Notes under the pieces: model-generated
What the model saw: the letters and a program-made list of their open reading frames with translations, nothing else
Databases searched by the model: none
What the model was told of the DNA's origin: nothing
Position numbers and translations under genes: made by a program
Part shown: piece by piece, positions 7,020 to 13,658 of the stretch
Numbering within the stretch: the stretch's first letter is position 1
Layout of the letters: each line of letters begins with the position of its first letter
From: Candidatus Rifleibacteriota bacterium
GTDB lineage: Bacteria > Riflebacteria > Ozemobacteria > Ozemobacterales > Ozemobacteraceae
Reading direction: 5' to 3'
DNA: 17,700 nucleotides
Assembly (NCBI GenBank): GCA_029560455.1
Contig: JAKQKW010000365.1
Span: forward strand, 1-17,700

Positions 7020-7829
7020 TTATTCTTCGCTGGCGCCGGCACCGCCGCGGCGGGTGCGCTTGTAAACACCGCGCTTGGCTTTTTTAACGAACTCATGAAA
7101 CATGTTAACATGGGGATCATCGGCCTTGACAAGTTCTGACCACTTTTCCATGACCTGCGAGACGTTCATTTCCGAACGGAAGAAAACCTTGTAAAGCTCA
7201 CGAATGTTGGCAATGGATTCGCGCGACACATTGTTGCGCTTGAGACCGACAGAGTTCAGGCCAACCACTCTCGCCGGGTTGCCATCGATCTTGATAAAAG
7301 GCGGCACATCTTTGACGATTTTGCTCATGCCACCGATCATGACCATGCAGCCGACTTTGCAGAACTGATGAATACCGGTGAAACCACCGAGAACTGCCCG
7401 GTCACCGACTTCAACATGGCCGGCAAGAGTAGTGCAGTTCGACATGATAATATTGTTGCCAACCTTGCAGTTATGGGCAATATGCACATAAGCCATCAGC
7501 AGGTTGTTGTCGCCGACGATTGTCGAGTTGCCTTCGCCTTCTGCCAGATGAATAGTGACAAATTCGCGGAAATGATTACCATTACCAATCTTAACGAAGG
7601 TTTTCTCGCCTTTGAATTTGAGATCCTGGGGTGGAGTACCGATTACCACAGAGGGATGCAGAACATTATCGCGCCCGATAGTCGTATGACCATAAATATG
7701 GCAGCTGGCACCAATATCGGTGTTTTCACCGATTTCCACATCCGGCCCGATTACGGCAAAGGGGCCCACTTTGACTGAAGGGTGTAACTTCGCCCCTGGG
7801 GCGATTATCGCGGTTGGATGAACAGACAT
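7020..7829 (-). CDS. lpxA: UDP-N-acetylglucosamine O-acyltransferase (LpxA)
   Basis: LpxA transfers an R-3-hydroxyacyl chain from acyl-ACP to the 3-OH of UDP-GlcNAc, the first step of lipid A synthesis, in the cytoplasm as a trimer. The 269-residue length is usual. The N-terminal two thirds are hexapeptide repeats of the left-handed beta helix (for example IIAPGAKLHPSVKVGPFAVI). Family motifs are present: FREFVTIHLAEGEG, AYVHIAHNCKVGNNI with the catalytic histidine in the HIAHN segment, GIHQFCKVG, and GNPARVVGLNSVGLKR, followed by the helical C-terminal domain. The IAHN motif is shared with LpxD; the VGLNSVGLKR tail and the absence of the LpxD N-terminal domain separate them. The ATG at 7829 has AAGGAG (7837-7842) upstream. 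It lies 25 bases after lpxC-fabZ and is the last gene before the terminator. The C-terminal tail is basic and glycine-rich. Confidence 0.96.
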   Translation of the reverse strand: MSVHPTAIIAPGAKLHPSVKVGPFAVIGPDVEIGENTDIGASCHIYGHTTIGRDNVLHPSVVIGTPPQDLKFKGEKTFVKIGNGNHFREFVTIHLAEGEGNSTIVGDNNLLMAYVHIAHNCKVGNNIIMSNCTTLAGHVEVGDRAVLGGFTGIHQFCKVGCMVMIGGMSKIVKDVPPFIKIDGNPARVVGLNSVGLKRNNVSRESIANIRELYKVFFRSEMNVSQVMEKWSELVKADDPHVNMFHEFVKKAKRGVYKRTRRGGAGASEE

Positions 7830-7854
7830 GTGTCTACTCCTTGCTCTTTATCGG

Positions 7855-9147
7855 TTAAACGAGCTGAAACATAAGTTCGCCGCCGGTAACCAGTTCGCCG
7901 TCGACTCTGGCTTCCGCTTCGACCTTACCGGTATTGCCCCGCACTTTGAGAACTTTGGCATGAAATTCAATACGGTCTCCGGGAACAACCGGCCTACGGA
8001 ACCTGACATTATCTATACCACAAAAGAAAGGTGTTTTGCCTTTGTGTTCCGGCTGCGAGAGAAAAAGCACGCCAGCTACCTGAGCCATGGCTTCAACCAT
8101 CAGTACGCCTGGCATAACCGGCTTGCCGGGAAAATGGCCGTTAAAAAATTCTTCATTGGCGGTAACATTTTTGATACCAATTATCGATTCACCGGGAACG
8201 ATGGAAAGAATTCTGTCGACCAGCAGGAACGGGTATCGATGCGGCAGAATGCTCTTGATTTCTTCAATGTACATCATATCTGAATCCTTTCTCGTGAGAG
8301 ACTGATTAAATTTTTCATTCAGCAGTCGGGCAAACCTGACGTTGAAGTTATGGCCAGTCCGTTCGGCAATAATATGCCCCTTAACCCGACGACCGATAAG
8401 CGAAAAATCACCGACCAGATCGAGAACCTTGTGCAGAATCAGCTCATGTTCTTCGCGCAGGCCTTCCGGGTTAACCACGCCACCTGAATTATTTATGACA
8501 ACCGCATTTTCGAGGCTGCCGCCGCGGGCAAGATTGTGGTTTTTAAGCATTTCGAACTCGTGCTCGAAACCAAAGGTGCGCGCATGGCCAATTCTGCTCA
8601 CAAACGACTGCTCATCGACCACGACATGAATATGCTGCGGCGGGATAATATTATCACGATAAGCGAGATGATAGGTAACCTCGAAACGGTCAGAAGGCAG
8701 ATAGACCATGCTCTTTTCGCCTTCGACAAGAGAAAAAATTTCGTTTACCCGGCAGTCGGTTCTGTCAGCGTTCTGGGGAACCAGGCCAGCCTGCTTTACC
8801 AGTTCAACAAACTTAAGCGAGCTGCCGTCGCCGGCCGGTGGCTCTTCGTTGGAAATTCTGATAACCAGATTGTCGACACCGCTGCCACGCAGAGCCGCAA
8901 GGACATGCTCGACCGTATTGACCGAAGCGCCATTTTCACTGATTATGGTGCCACGGTTGGTCGAAACCACGTTTGCGAGATCGGCCTTAATGAGCGGTTC
9001 GCCGGCAAGGTCGGTTCTGATAAAAACAACCCCGGTGCCGGCATCAGCAGGAATAAATTCCATCTGCACCGGCTTGCCTGTGTGCAGTCCGATGCCTTCG
9101 ATACGAACGGGCGTAGCTATGGTGTGCTGCTGTCTGTCTACGTTCAT
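7855..9147 (-). CDS. lpxC/fabZ: Bifunctional LpxC deacetylase / FabZ dehydratase fusion
   Basis: One 430-residue protein joins two enzymes. Residues 1-285 are LpxC, the zinc deacetylase that makes UDP-3-O-acyl-glucosamine, the committed step of lipid A synthesis. The expected zinc ligands H81 (in NTVEHVLAAL), H239 and D243 (in LHKVLDLVGD) and the catalytic H266 (in ERTGHNF) are all present. Residues 290-430 are FabZ, the 3-hydroxyacyl-ACP dehydratase: ILPHRYPFLLVDRI, then NGHFPGKPVMPGV with catalytic H338, and E352 in VEAMAQVAG. Both halves look intact. The two enzymes draw on the same branch point, because LpxA and LpxD consume the hydroxyacyl-ACP that FabZ dehydrates. Such fusions are known from Bacteroidetes and some other phyla. 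The ATG at 9147 has AAGGGA just before it, and 6 bases separate it from the upstream gene. Confidence 0.96.
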   Translation of the reverse strand: MNVDRQQHTIATPVRIEGIGLHTGKPVQMEFIPADAGTGVVFIRTDLAGEPLIKADLANVVSTNRGTIISENGASVNTVEHVLAALRGSGVDNLVIRISNEEPPAGDGSSLKFVELVKQAGLVPQNADRTDCRVNEIFSLVEGEKSMVYLPSDRFEVTYHLAYRDNIIPPQHIHVVVDEQSFVSRIGHARTFGFEHEFEMLKNHNLARGGSLENAVVINNSGGVVNPEGLREEHELILHKVLDLVGDFSLIGRRVKGHIIAERTGHNFNVRFARLLNEKFNQSLTRKDSDMMYIEEIKSILPHRYPFLLVDRILSIVPGESIIGIKNVTANEEFFNGHFPGKPVMPGVLMVEAMAQVAGVLFLSQPEHKGKTPFFCGIDNVRFRRPVVPGDRIEFHAKVLKVRGNTGKVEAEARVDGELVTGGELMFQLV

Positions 9148-9153
9148 GTTCCC

Positions 9154-9780
9154 TTAAAATGAGCGGAAATAAATAATATTGTACATTTCTTCGCGGCGGT
9201 CACGCTGGGCGATTTCGAGACTCACACCCGGGTATGGGCTGAGCTTGACACCAAAGGTATCAACATCGTCGCTGCGTTCTGCACCTACGGTGATCAGCGG
9301 AAAAACCATCTTTTCGAAACCATAGAAGTATTTGCGGTCGGTGGTAACCGGGTGTTTGTAAAAACCGCCATGAATGTTCACACCGAAAGCTTCAATCGTC
9401 TTTGAAGTGGCAAAATAAAAGATTTTTGAACCAAGCTGGGTATTGATGTCTGAAGCGCCCCAGACAACCGCGGGCAGAGCTTCACCCTCTTCGAGCAGCT
9501 TGATCTTGACGCTCAGCGGGTTTTTGCCCTTCTCGCTGCCATTCATATGACGAAGAAACGACACTTCGAAAAATTTGTTCATGAATTCCTGCGAAACCAT
9601 CATCGCTGAATGCCCGGCATCATTGATGTAGGCAGCCGCAGACCTGGTATAGGCAGTCGGCATCGTGAAAATCGAGGTGCCCATATATCTGGCACGGCTT
9701 TCGGTGTCGGCAGCGACTGGCTGCATGCTTAAAACAAGCATAACAAACAGAAGAAATGCCCGCAAAGCTTTCTGTGGCAT
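9154..9780 (-). CDS. Small outer-membrane beta-barrel-like protein in the lpx operon
   Basis: I cannot name this gene. The start is taken at the ATG at 9780 (208 residues), since AAAGGA lies 8 bases before it; a TTG start at 9801 is also in frame. Residues 1-24 form a signal peptide (hydrophobic LRAFLLFVMLVLSM, likely cut after VAA). The rest is rich in alternating hydrophobic and polar residues typical of beta strands, and the protein ends in FRSF with a C-terminal phenylalanine, the mark of BamA-inserted barrels. VKIKLLEEGEALPAVVWGAS and then SKIFYFATSK recall the YjbH/DUF940 type of outer-membrane proteins, a loose likeness judged by eye. It follows lpxD by 4 bases and precedes lpxC by 6, so it is co-translated with the lipid A enzymes and probably serves the envelope. 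A periplasmic protein remains possible. Confidence 0.7.
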   Translation of the reverse strand: MPQKALRAFLLFVMLVLSMQPVAADTESRARYMGTSIFTMPTAYTRSAAAYINDAGHSAMMVSQEFMNKFFEVSFLRHMNGSEKGKNPLSVKIKLLEEGEALPAVVWGASDINTQLGSKIFYFATSKTIEAFGVNIHGGFYKHPVTTDRKYFYGFEKMVFPLITVGAERSDDVDTFGVKLSPYPGVSLEIAQRDRREEMYNIIYFRSF

Positions 9781-9784
9781 CGAT

Positions 9785-10834
9785 CTATTCCTTTGTTTCA
9801 AGTTGTTTCTCGAGGTCCCGGACCTTTTTCAGCAGATCAGGCAGCTTTCGCAGAGCAGCGAGAATTTTGCGTTCCTCACTGTGCGGCTTGATGGGAAACC
9901 CTGAAACGAAGCTTCCCGGTTCGACATCTCCGGTAACTACGCCTCGGGCGGCAACAGTAGTGCCCTTGCCGACTTTTACATGGCCAACTGTACCGACCTG
10001 ACCGGCGAGGGTTACATAATCTTCAAGAATGGTGCTGCCCGAAATACCTACCTGGGCGACAATAATGCACTTTTTGCCAATCTGCACATTGTGGGCGATA
10101 TGCACCATGTTATCGATCTTGCTGCCTTCGCCAATGCGGGTAGTTTCCATGGTGGCACGGTCAATGGTCACGCAGGCGCCGATTTCAACATTGTCTTCAA
10201 CCACAACGTTTCCGACCTGCGGAACTTTAACATGTACACCGTTATCGAGAGTAAAACCGAAACCATCGCTGCCGATTACGGCGTTGGCGTGAATGATGCA
10301 GTTTGCGCCAACTTCACAGCCATGCAGAATGCGGGCGCCAGGGTGAACCAGAGTGTTGTCGCCAACGTGGGCACCTCTGCCAACAAAAGCCTGAGCACAG
10401 ATTCTGGCGCCTGAGCCAACCACGGCGCCAGCTTCGACCACCGCCATCGGACCAATAATGGCGTCTTTTGCCACATCAGCATCTTCGCTGACGAATGCAG
10501 CCGGGTGAATCAGATAATCCGGCTTATCTTCAGGGAAAAAAAACTGCAGAGCCTTAACCAGCCCCATATAAGGGTTTTTAAGTCTGAGAGACGGCAGTGG
10601 AAGCTCAGGGGCATCTTCAGGGGCGATAAGTGCGGCGGCACGGGTAGTTTTTGCCGACTCAAGATGGGCAGCATAATTTTTTGCACCCGAAAGAAAGGTC
10701 AGCTCACCCGGGAGGGCTTTATCAACCGGCGCAACGTTTGATAAAACAATATTTTCATCGCCGCAGACCCGGCCGCCGGTCATGGCTGCCAGTTCTTTGA
10801 GGGTAATTTTTCTGCTTTCGCCTCTGTCTGTCAT
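9785..10834 (-). CDS. lpxD: UDP-3-O-(3-hydroxyacyl)glucosamine N-acyltransferase (LpxD)
   Basis: LpxD adds the second hydroxyacyl chain, to the 2-amino group, in the third step of lipid A synthesis. The 349 residues match the family. Residues 1-105 form the uridine-binding N-terminal domain ([14 protein letters not shown], then [18 protein letters not shown]). Residues 108-315 are hexapeptide repeats, with IGSDGFGF (188-194), [10 protein letters not shown] (218-227) and [11 protein letters not shown] (243-253); H248 aligns with the catalytic histidine 239 of E. coli LpxD. The last 30 residues form the short C-terminal helix. The ATG at 10834 is the only start that leaves the N-terminal domain whole, yet no Shine-Dalgarno sequence precedes it; instead a terminator-like hairpin and T tract end 6 bases before it. 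The next gene starts 4 bases after the stop. Confidence 0.95.
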   Translation of the reverse strand: MTDRGESRKITLKELAAMTGGRVCGDENIVLSNVAPVDKALPGELTFLSGAKNYAAHLESAKTTRAAALIAPEDAPELPLPSLRLKNPYMGLVKALQFFFPEDKPDYLIHPAAFVSEDADVAKDAIIGPMAVVEAGAVVGSGARICAQAFVGRGAHVGDNTLVHPGARILHGCEVGANCIIHANAVIGSDGFGFTLDNGVHVKVPQVGNVVVEDNVEIGACVTIDRATMETTRIGEGSKIDNMVHIAHNVQIGKKCIIVAQVGISGSTILEDYVTLAGQVGTVGHVKVGKGTTVAARGVVTGDVEPGSFVSGFPIKPHSEERKILAALRKLPDLLKKVRDLEKQLETKE

Positions 10835-10840
10835 AAATTG

Positions 10841-10870
10841 AAAAACCGGGCGCCAGCAACTGACGCCCGG
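10841..10870 (-). terminator. Intrinsic terminator or attenuator between skp and lpxD
   Basis: On the minus strand a GC-rich stem (10860-10870 with 10846-10856; 11 pairs including one wobble) with a TTG loop is followed at once by TTTTT (10841-10845). This is a textbook intrinsic terminator. It starts 8 bases after the skp stop and ends 6 bases before the lpxD ATG. Since lpxD and the following genes show no other obvious promoter here, partial readthrough is likely. Confidence 0.8.
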
Positions 10871-10878
10871 ATATCAGA

Positions 10879-11496
10879 TCATTTTCCTGCCGGTTTGGCG
10901 GCGGGTTTGCCTGCCGGAGCAGCGGCCGGTGCTTTACCACCATTGAGAGCCTGAAGAACTTCTTCAGTCAGATCTTTAACTGTAGCTTCGTCGCCCCAGT
11001 AGAAAAATCTCTTTTCAAAAACGGCCTTGATGTTGTTTTTCTGGGCAACCTGCTTGATTACCTGATCAACTTTTTCGTCAAGAGTTTTTGAAAGGGAGCC
11101 CATCTGCTGTTCTTCCATTTCATAGAGAGACTTCTGTGATTCTTCGAAAAATTTCTGCAGTTCGCCGCTCTTCTGAGCCAGCTGTTTGCGCAGTTCGGTC
11201 AGTTTTGGTTCAAGAGCCTGAGCTTCCTTTTCCTTTTTGCCATCGCGCAAATCCTGCATTTTTTTGGCAGTTGCAACATATTCGTCATCGAGCTTCTTTA
11301 CTTCGCCTTTGCGGGATTCGAGGTCCTGCTGCAGCTTTTCTTTCTGCCCTTCAAGAACTTTTTTGGTTTTCTGGGTTTCAGAATATTTGTTAAAAATCTG
11401 GCCGGCGTCAACCACACCAAATTCATAGGCGCTGGCTACCATTGGACTGGCAGCGATGCCAGCGGCGAGACAAAGTTTCATGAGCTGTTTCTTCAT
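10879..11496 (-). CDS. skp: Periplasmic chaperone Skp/OmpH family
   Basis: Skp (OmpH) holds unfolded outer-membrane proteins in the periplasm and brings them to BamA. The 205-residue precursor has a signal peptide (MKKQLMKLCLAAGIAASPMV, cut near ASA-YEFG). Mature residues begin with the family strand EFGVVDAGQIFNKYSETQK, followed by a long charged coiled coil (about residues 45-150, rich in K, E, Q and L) that forms the tentacles, and then VIKQVAQKNNIKAVFEKRFFYW, split here only by description, which closes the body domain. The C-terminal 20 residues are A, P, K and G only, an unusual tail. AAGGAG lies 10 bases before the ATG at 11496. It follows bamA by 46 bases, the common bamA-skp-lpxD order. 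A terminator-like hairpin follows, so skp may be expressed at a higher level than lpxD. Confidence 0.93.
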   Translation of the reverse strand: MKKQLMKLCLAAGIAASPMVASAYEFGVVDAGQIFNKYSETQKTKKVLEGQKEKLQQDLESRKGEVKKLDDEYVATAKKMQDLRDGKKEKEAQALEPKLTELRKQLAQKSGELQKFFEESQKSLYEMEEQQMGSLSKTLDEKVDQVIKQVAQKNNIKAVFEKRFFYWGDEATVKDLTEEVLQALNGGKAPAAAPAGKPAAKPAGK

Positions 11497-11542
11497 CTGG
11501 AAAGTTCTCCTTATTCTTTAACTCTTTACGAGTTCGTTACTG

Positions 11543-13258
11543 TTAGAATGATGAACCGAAGTTGATGTAGGTATTGCCGTCACCACGATCGGTTGCCTTG
11601 CCGTAGTCAAGAGCGACCGGACCGAGCGGAGTCTGAAGGCGGATACCGATACCATAACCAGCTTTCTGGTCGTAATCCATTTTTTTGCGGTTATAGTCTG
11701 TGCCCCAGGCGCTGCCGATGTCGTAGAAACCAACGACATCGAAATTTTTGGCAAAATTCTGACGCAGTTCAAAGTTGGTATAAAAAACCTTGGTTCCGAG
11801 GAATTCACGTTCTTCGTAGCCGCGCACAGTGCTGCTGCCACCGACCGAGAACATATCATATATCGGCACAAAACCTTCGCCGATAGTCGTCTGACCAGCA
11901 ACACTCTGAACTGCGAAGGTGGTCTTGCGGTTCCTGGTTACGGGCATATAGCGCCTGAGAGCCAGCATGTATTTGGTATACTGGTTGTCGCCCTTGAGCA
12001 GACCGCCAGTAGTTTCAACCCAGAAGGTATCATGCAGACCACCAGTCGGTCTGAAGCGATTGTCGCGGGTATCCTTGTCGAGAATGGTTGCGAAAGTCTG
12101 AACACGGCCGTTCATGATGCCGGCTGGAGCTGAGGCCAGGCCGTTGGTCGGTGTCAGTTCAACATCTTCATCTCTGAAGCGGAAAGAAAGATCAACGTCT
12201 TTGCGCAGTCGGCGGCCAAGAGTCAGGGCTGCACCTTTGCGGCGTTCGTCATATTCAGTGAGTTCGTTGCCGGCAGCATAGAGGTTGCGGGTATATTTGG
12301 TGTTGTAGAGATCGATGCCGAAGCTCTGCGGTTTGTCATTGAGCCACGGGTCGAAATAGCCGAGTTCATAGTTTTGAATGCCACCGAATTCGGTCTTCAT
12401 GTAAACACGCTTGCCATCACCCTGAAAGTTGTTCTGTGACAGGTTTACAAAACCAACCAGACCGTTGAGCGACGAATAACCGGCACCAACGCCGGCGCGA
12501 CCGGTTTTCTGTTCAACAACATGAATAACCAGAACTATTTCTTCGGGAGTTTTGCCGGGCAGATGATCGCGGCGAACTTCTTCGAAGAAGCCGAGGTTAT
12601 AAAGACGCTGCAGATCGCGAACGATCTTTTTGTTGTCATAGATTTCGCCAGGCTTAACGGTCAGTTCGCGGCGAACGACTTTTTCTTTGGTTTTCTTAAG
12701 GCCTTCGACCCTGATTTCAGAGAGAACGCCTTCGGTAATCACGATATTGATCTTGCTGCCCTGGTCCTGGACGAATGCATCAGATACCTTTGAGAACAGG
12801 TAACCTTCGCGACCGAGAGCTTCGTTAACGTTCTGAATATCCTGAGTAAGCAGTTTACTGTTGAAAACTGAACCAATCTTGCTTTCCATGGCGTTTTTGA
12901 GAACATCGACCGAGACTTTGGTCACGCCTTTGATGTCGATCTCACCGATAATTGCGTTTTCTTCAACCTTGAAAATAACTTCTTTGCCCTTTTCGGCCGG
13001 GCGGATTTCGGCGCCAACGTAAGAGAAAAAGCCCATTTCACCAATTCTGGCGATTTCATCCTGAACAGCCTGAGGCACAAGGGTGTCGCCCACCTTCATC
13101 GTCAGGTTGAGAAGAATGACCTTTTCTTCAATAAGCCTGTTACCTTCGACCTTGAAGCCAACCACCACATTGCTTTCATATGCCTGCGCGGAAACGCCGG
13201 CGAAAACGAGAAATAAGACAATCAGAATCTTTATAAGACTGAAGGTGGATTTGTTCAT
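11543..13258 (-). CDS. bamA: Outer-membrane beta-barrel assembly protein BamA, short form
   Basis: BamA folds and inserts outer-membrane beta-barrel proteins. The precursor has 571 residues with a signal peptide (1-26, hydrophobic IKILIVLFLVFAGVSA). By eye I count three POTRA domains (about 28-101, 102-177 and 178-249), where E. coli BamA has five. The barrel runs from about 255 to the end, with the lid-loop motif GGSSTVRGYEERE (473-485; VRGY at 478-481), GFYDIGSAWG (510-519) and a C-terminal phenylalanine, and it contains the typical PLGPVALDYG strand. The ATG at 13258 has AAGGAG close upstream, and a strong promoter lies 40-65 bases before it. The length and three POTRA domains are also those of TamA, but the lead position before skp and lpxD argues for BamA. 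Confidence 0.92.
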   Translation of the reverse strand: MNKSTFSLIKILIVLFLVFAGVSAQAYESNVVVGFKVEGNRLIEEKVILLNLTMKVGDTLVPQAVQDEIARIGEMGFFSYVGAEIRPAEKGKEVIFKVEENAIIGEIDIKGVTKVSVDVLKNAMESKIGSVFNSKLLTQDIQNVNEALGREGYLFSKVSDAFVQDQGSKINIVITEGVLSEIRVEGLKKTKEKVVRRELTVKPGEIYDNKKIVRDLQRLYNLGFFEEVRRDHLPGKTPEEIVLVIHVVEQKTGRAGVGAGYSSLNGLVGFVNLSQNNFQGDGKRVYMKTEFGGIQNYELGYFDPWLNDKPQSFGIDLYNTKYTRNLYAAGNELTEYDERRKGAALTLGRRLRKDVDLSFRFRDEDVELTPTNGLASAPAGIMNGRVQTFATILDKDTRDNRFRPTGGLHDTFWVETTGGLLKGDNQYTKYMLALRRYMPVTRNRKTTFAVQSVAGQTTIGEGFVPIYDMFSVGGSSTVRGYEEREFLGTKVFYTNFELRQNFAKNFDVVGFYDIGSAWGTDYNRKKMDYDQKAGYGIGIRLQTPLGPVALDYGKATDRGDGNTYINFGSSF

Positions 13259-13295
13259 AGGCTCCTTCTTAGGTTAATCTTTTCAGAGTATCGGC

Positions 13296-13324
13296 ATAAT
13301 ACTGTGTTGTCATAAGCTTGTCAA
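13296..13324 (-). promoter_or_regulatory. Sigma-70-type promoter of the bamA operon
   Basis: On the minus strand TTGACA (13319-13324), a perfect -35 box, is followed after 17 bases by TATTAT (13296-13301), a 5 of 6 match to TATAAT. It lies about 40 bases before the bamA ATG. This is the best housekeeping promoter in the window. Confidence 0.8.
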
Positions 13325-13598
13325 GAACACCTGAATCAAAGAGGGTTCCCGACTGCAGGCCAGTTAAAACTGCCGATCTGGCGCAGATGCGCTTTTTTAA
13401 GCCTGATTTTTGCATATCATTATGATCGAACACCTCAAAAAAAAAGATTTCAGCGACCAGTTTCAGGAAAACTGCTTAATAAAGGCTCCCCGGCGGGCAT
13501 CTGCCCATGCGATTTCGCCCCGGCACGCAACCCGCATTGAAAAATAAATCTTTAAGGGTTGTGCTCTAAAAAGATTCGGGTACTTGAATTAGTTTTGA

Positions 13599-13629
13599 TT
13601 GACCAGTATCTTAGAGTGAATTTTATACT
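13599..13629 (+). promoter_or_regulatory. Weak candidate promoter of the DnaB-like gene
   Basis: TTGACC (13599-13604) and TATACT (13624-13629) are each one base from the sigma-70 boxes (TTGACA, TATAAT), but the 19-base gap is longer than usual. It lies 30 bases before the GTG start. GGAGGG (13648-13653) is the ribosome binding site, 5 bases from the GTG. Confidence 0.35.
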
Positions 13630-13658
13630 GCCTGACATTATAAGAGCGGAGGGCGGAC

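Larger units (their letters stand above)
13259..13658. other. Divergent intergenic region between bamA and the DnaB-like gene
   Basis: These 400 bases hold no convincing gene. At the left is the bamA promoter. The middle has a run of nine A residues (13437-13445), a 6-bp hairpin CAGTTT/AAACTG (13458-13463 with 13469-13474), and a GC-rich patch (about 13485-13540) with GGGC/GCCC (13495-13498 with 13503-13506) and further possible pairings. On the minus strand the hairpin is followed after 12 bases by nine T residues. The GC-rich patch stands out from the AT-rich flanks and could be a small RNA or a structured upstream element. The right end carries a weak candidate promoter and the ribosome binding site for the plus-strand gene. 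Confidence 0.5.

Noticed and set aside
8536..9162. 208-codon plus-strand ORF
   Set aside because: Antisense to the LpxC half, whose zinc ligands are all present in the minus frame.
13288..13295. GCCGATAC on the minus strand, a sigma-28-like -10 box before bamA
   Set aside because: No TAA-type -35 box at the spacing used by flgM and flgK; it overlaps the region downstream of a strong sigma-70-type promoter and bamA is not flagellar.
13381..13398. GCGC-AGAT-GCGC followed by TTTTTT on the plus strand, terminator-like
   Set aside because: The stem has only 4 pairs and no plus-strand transcript is known upstream of it.
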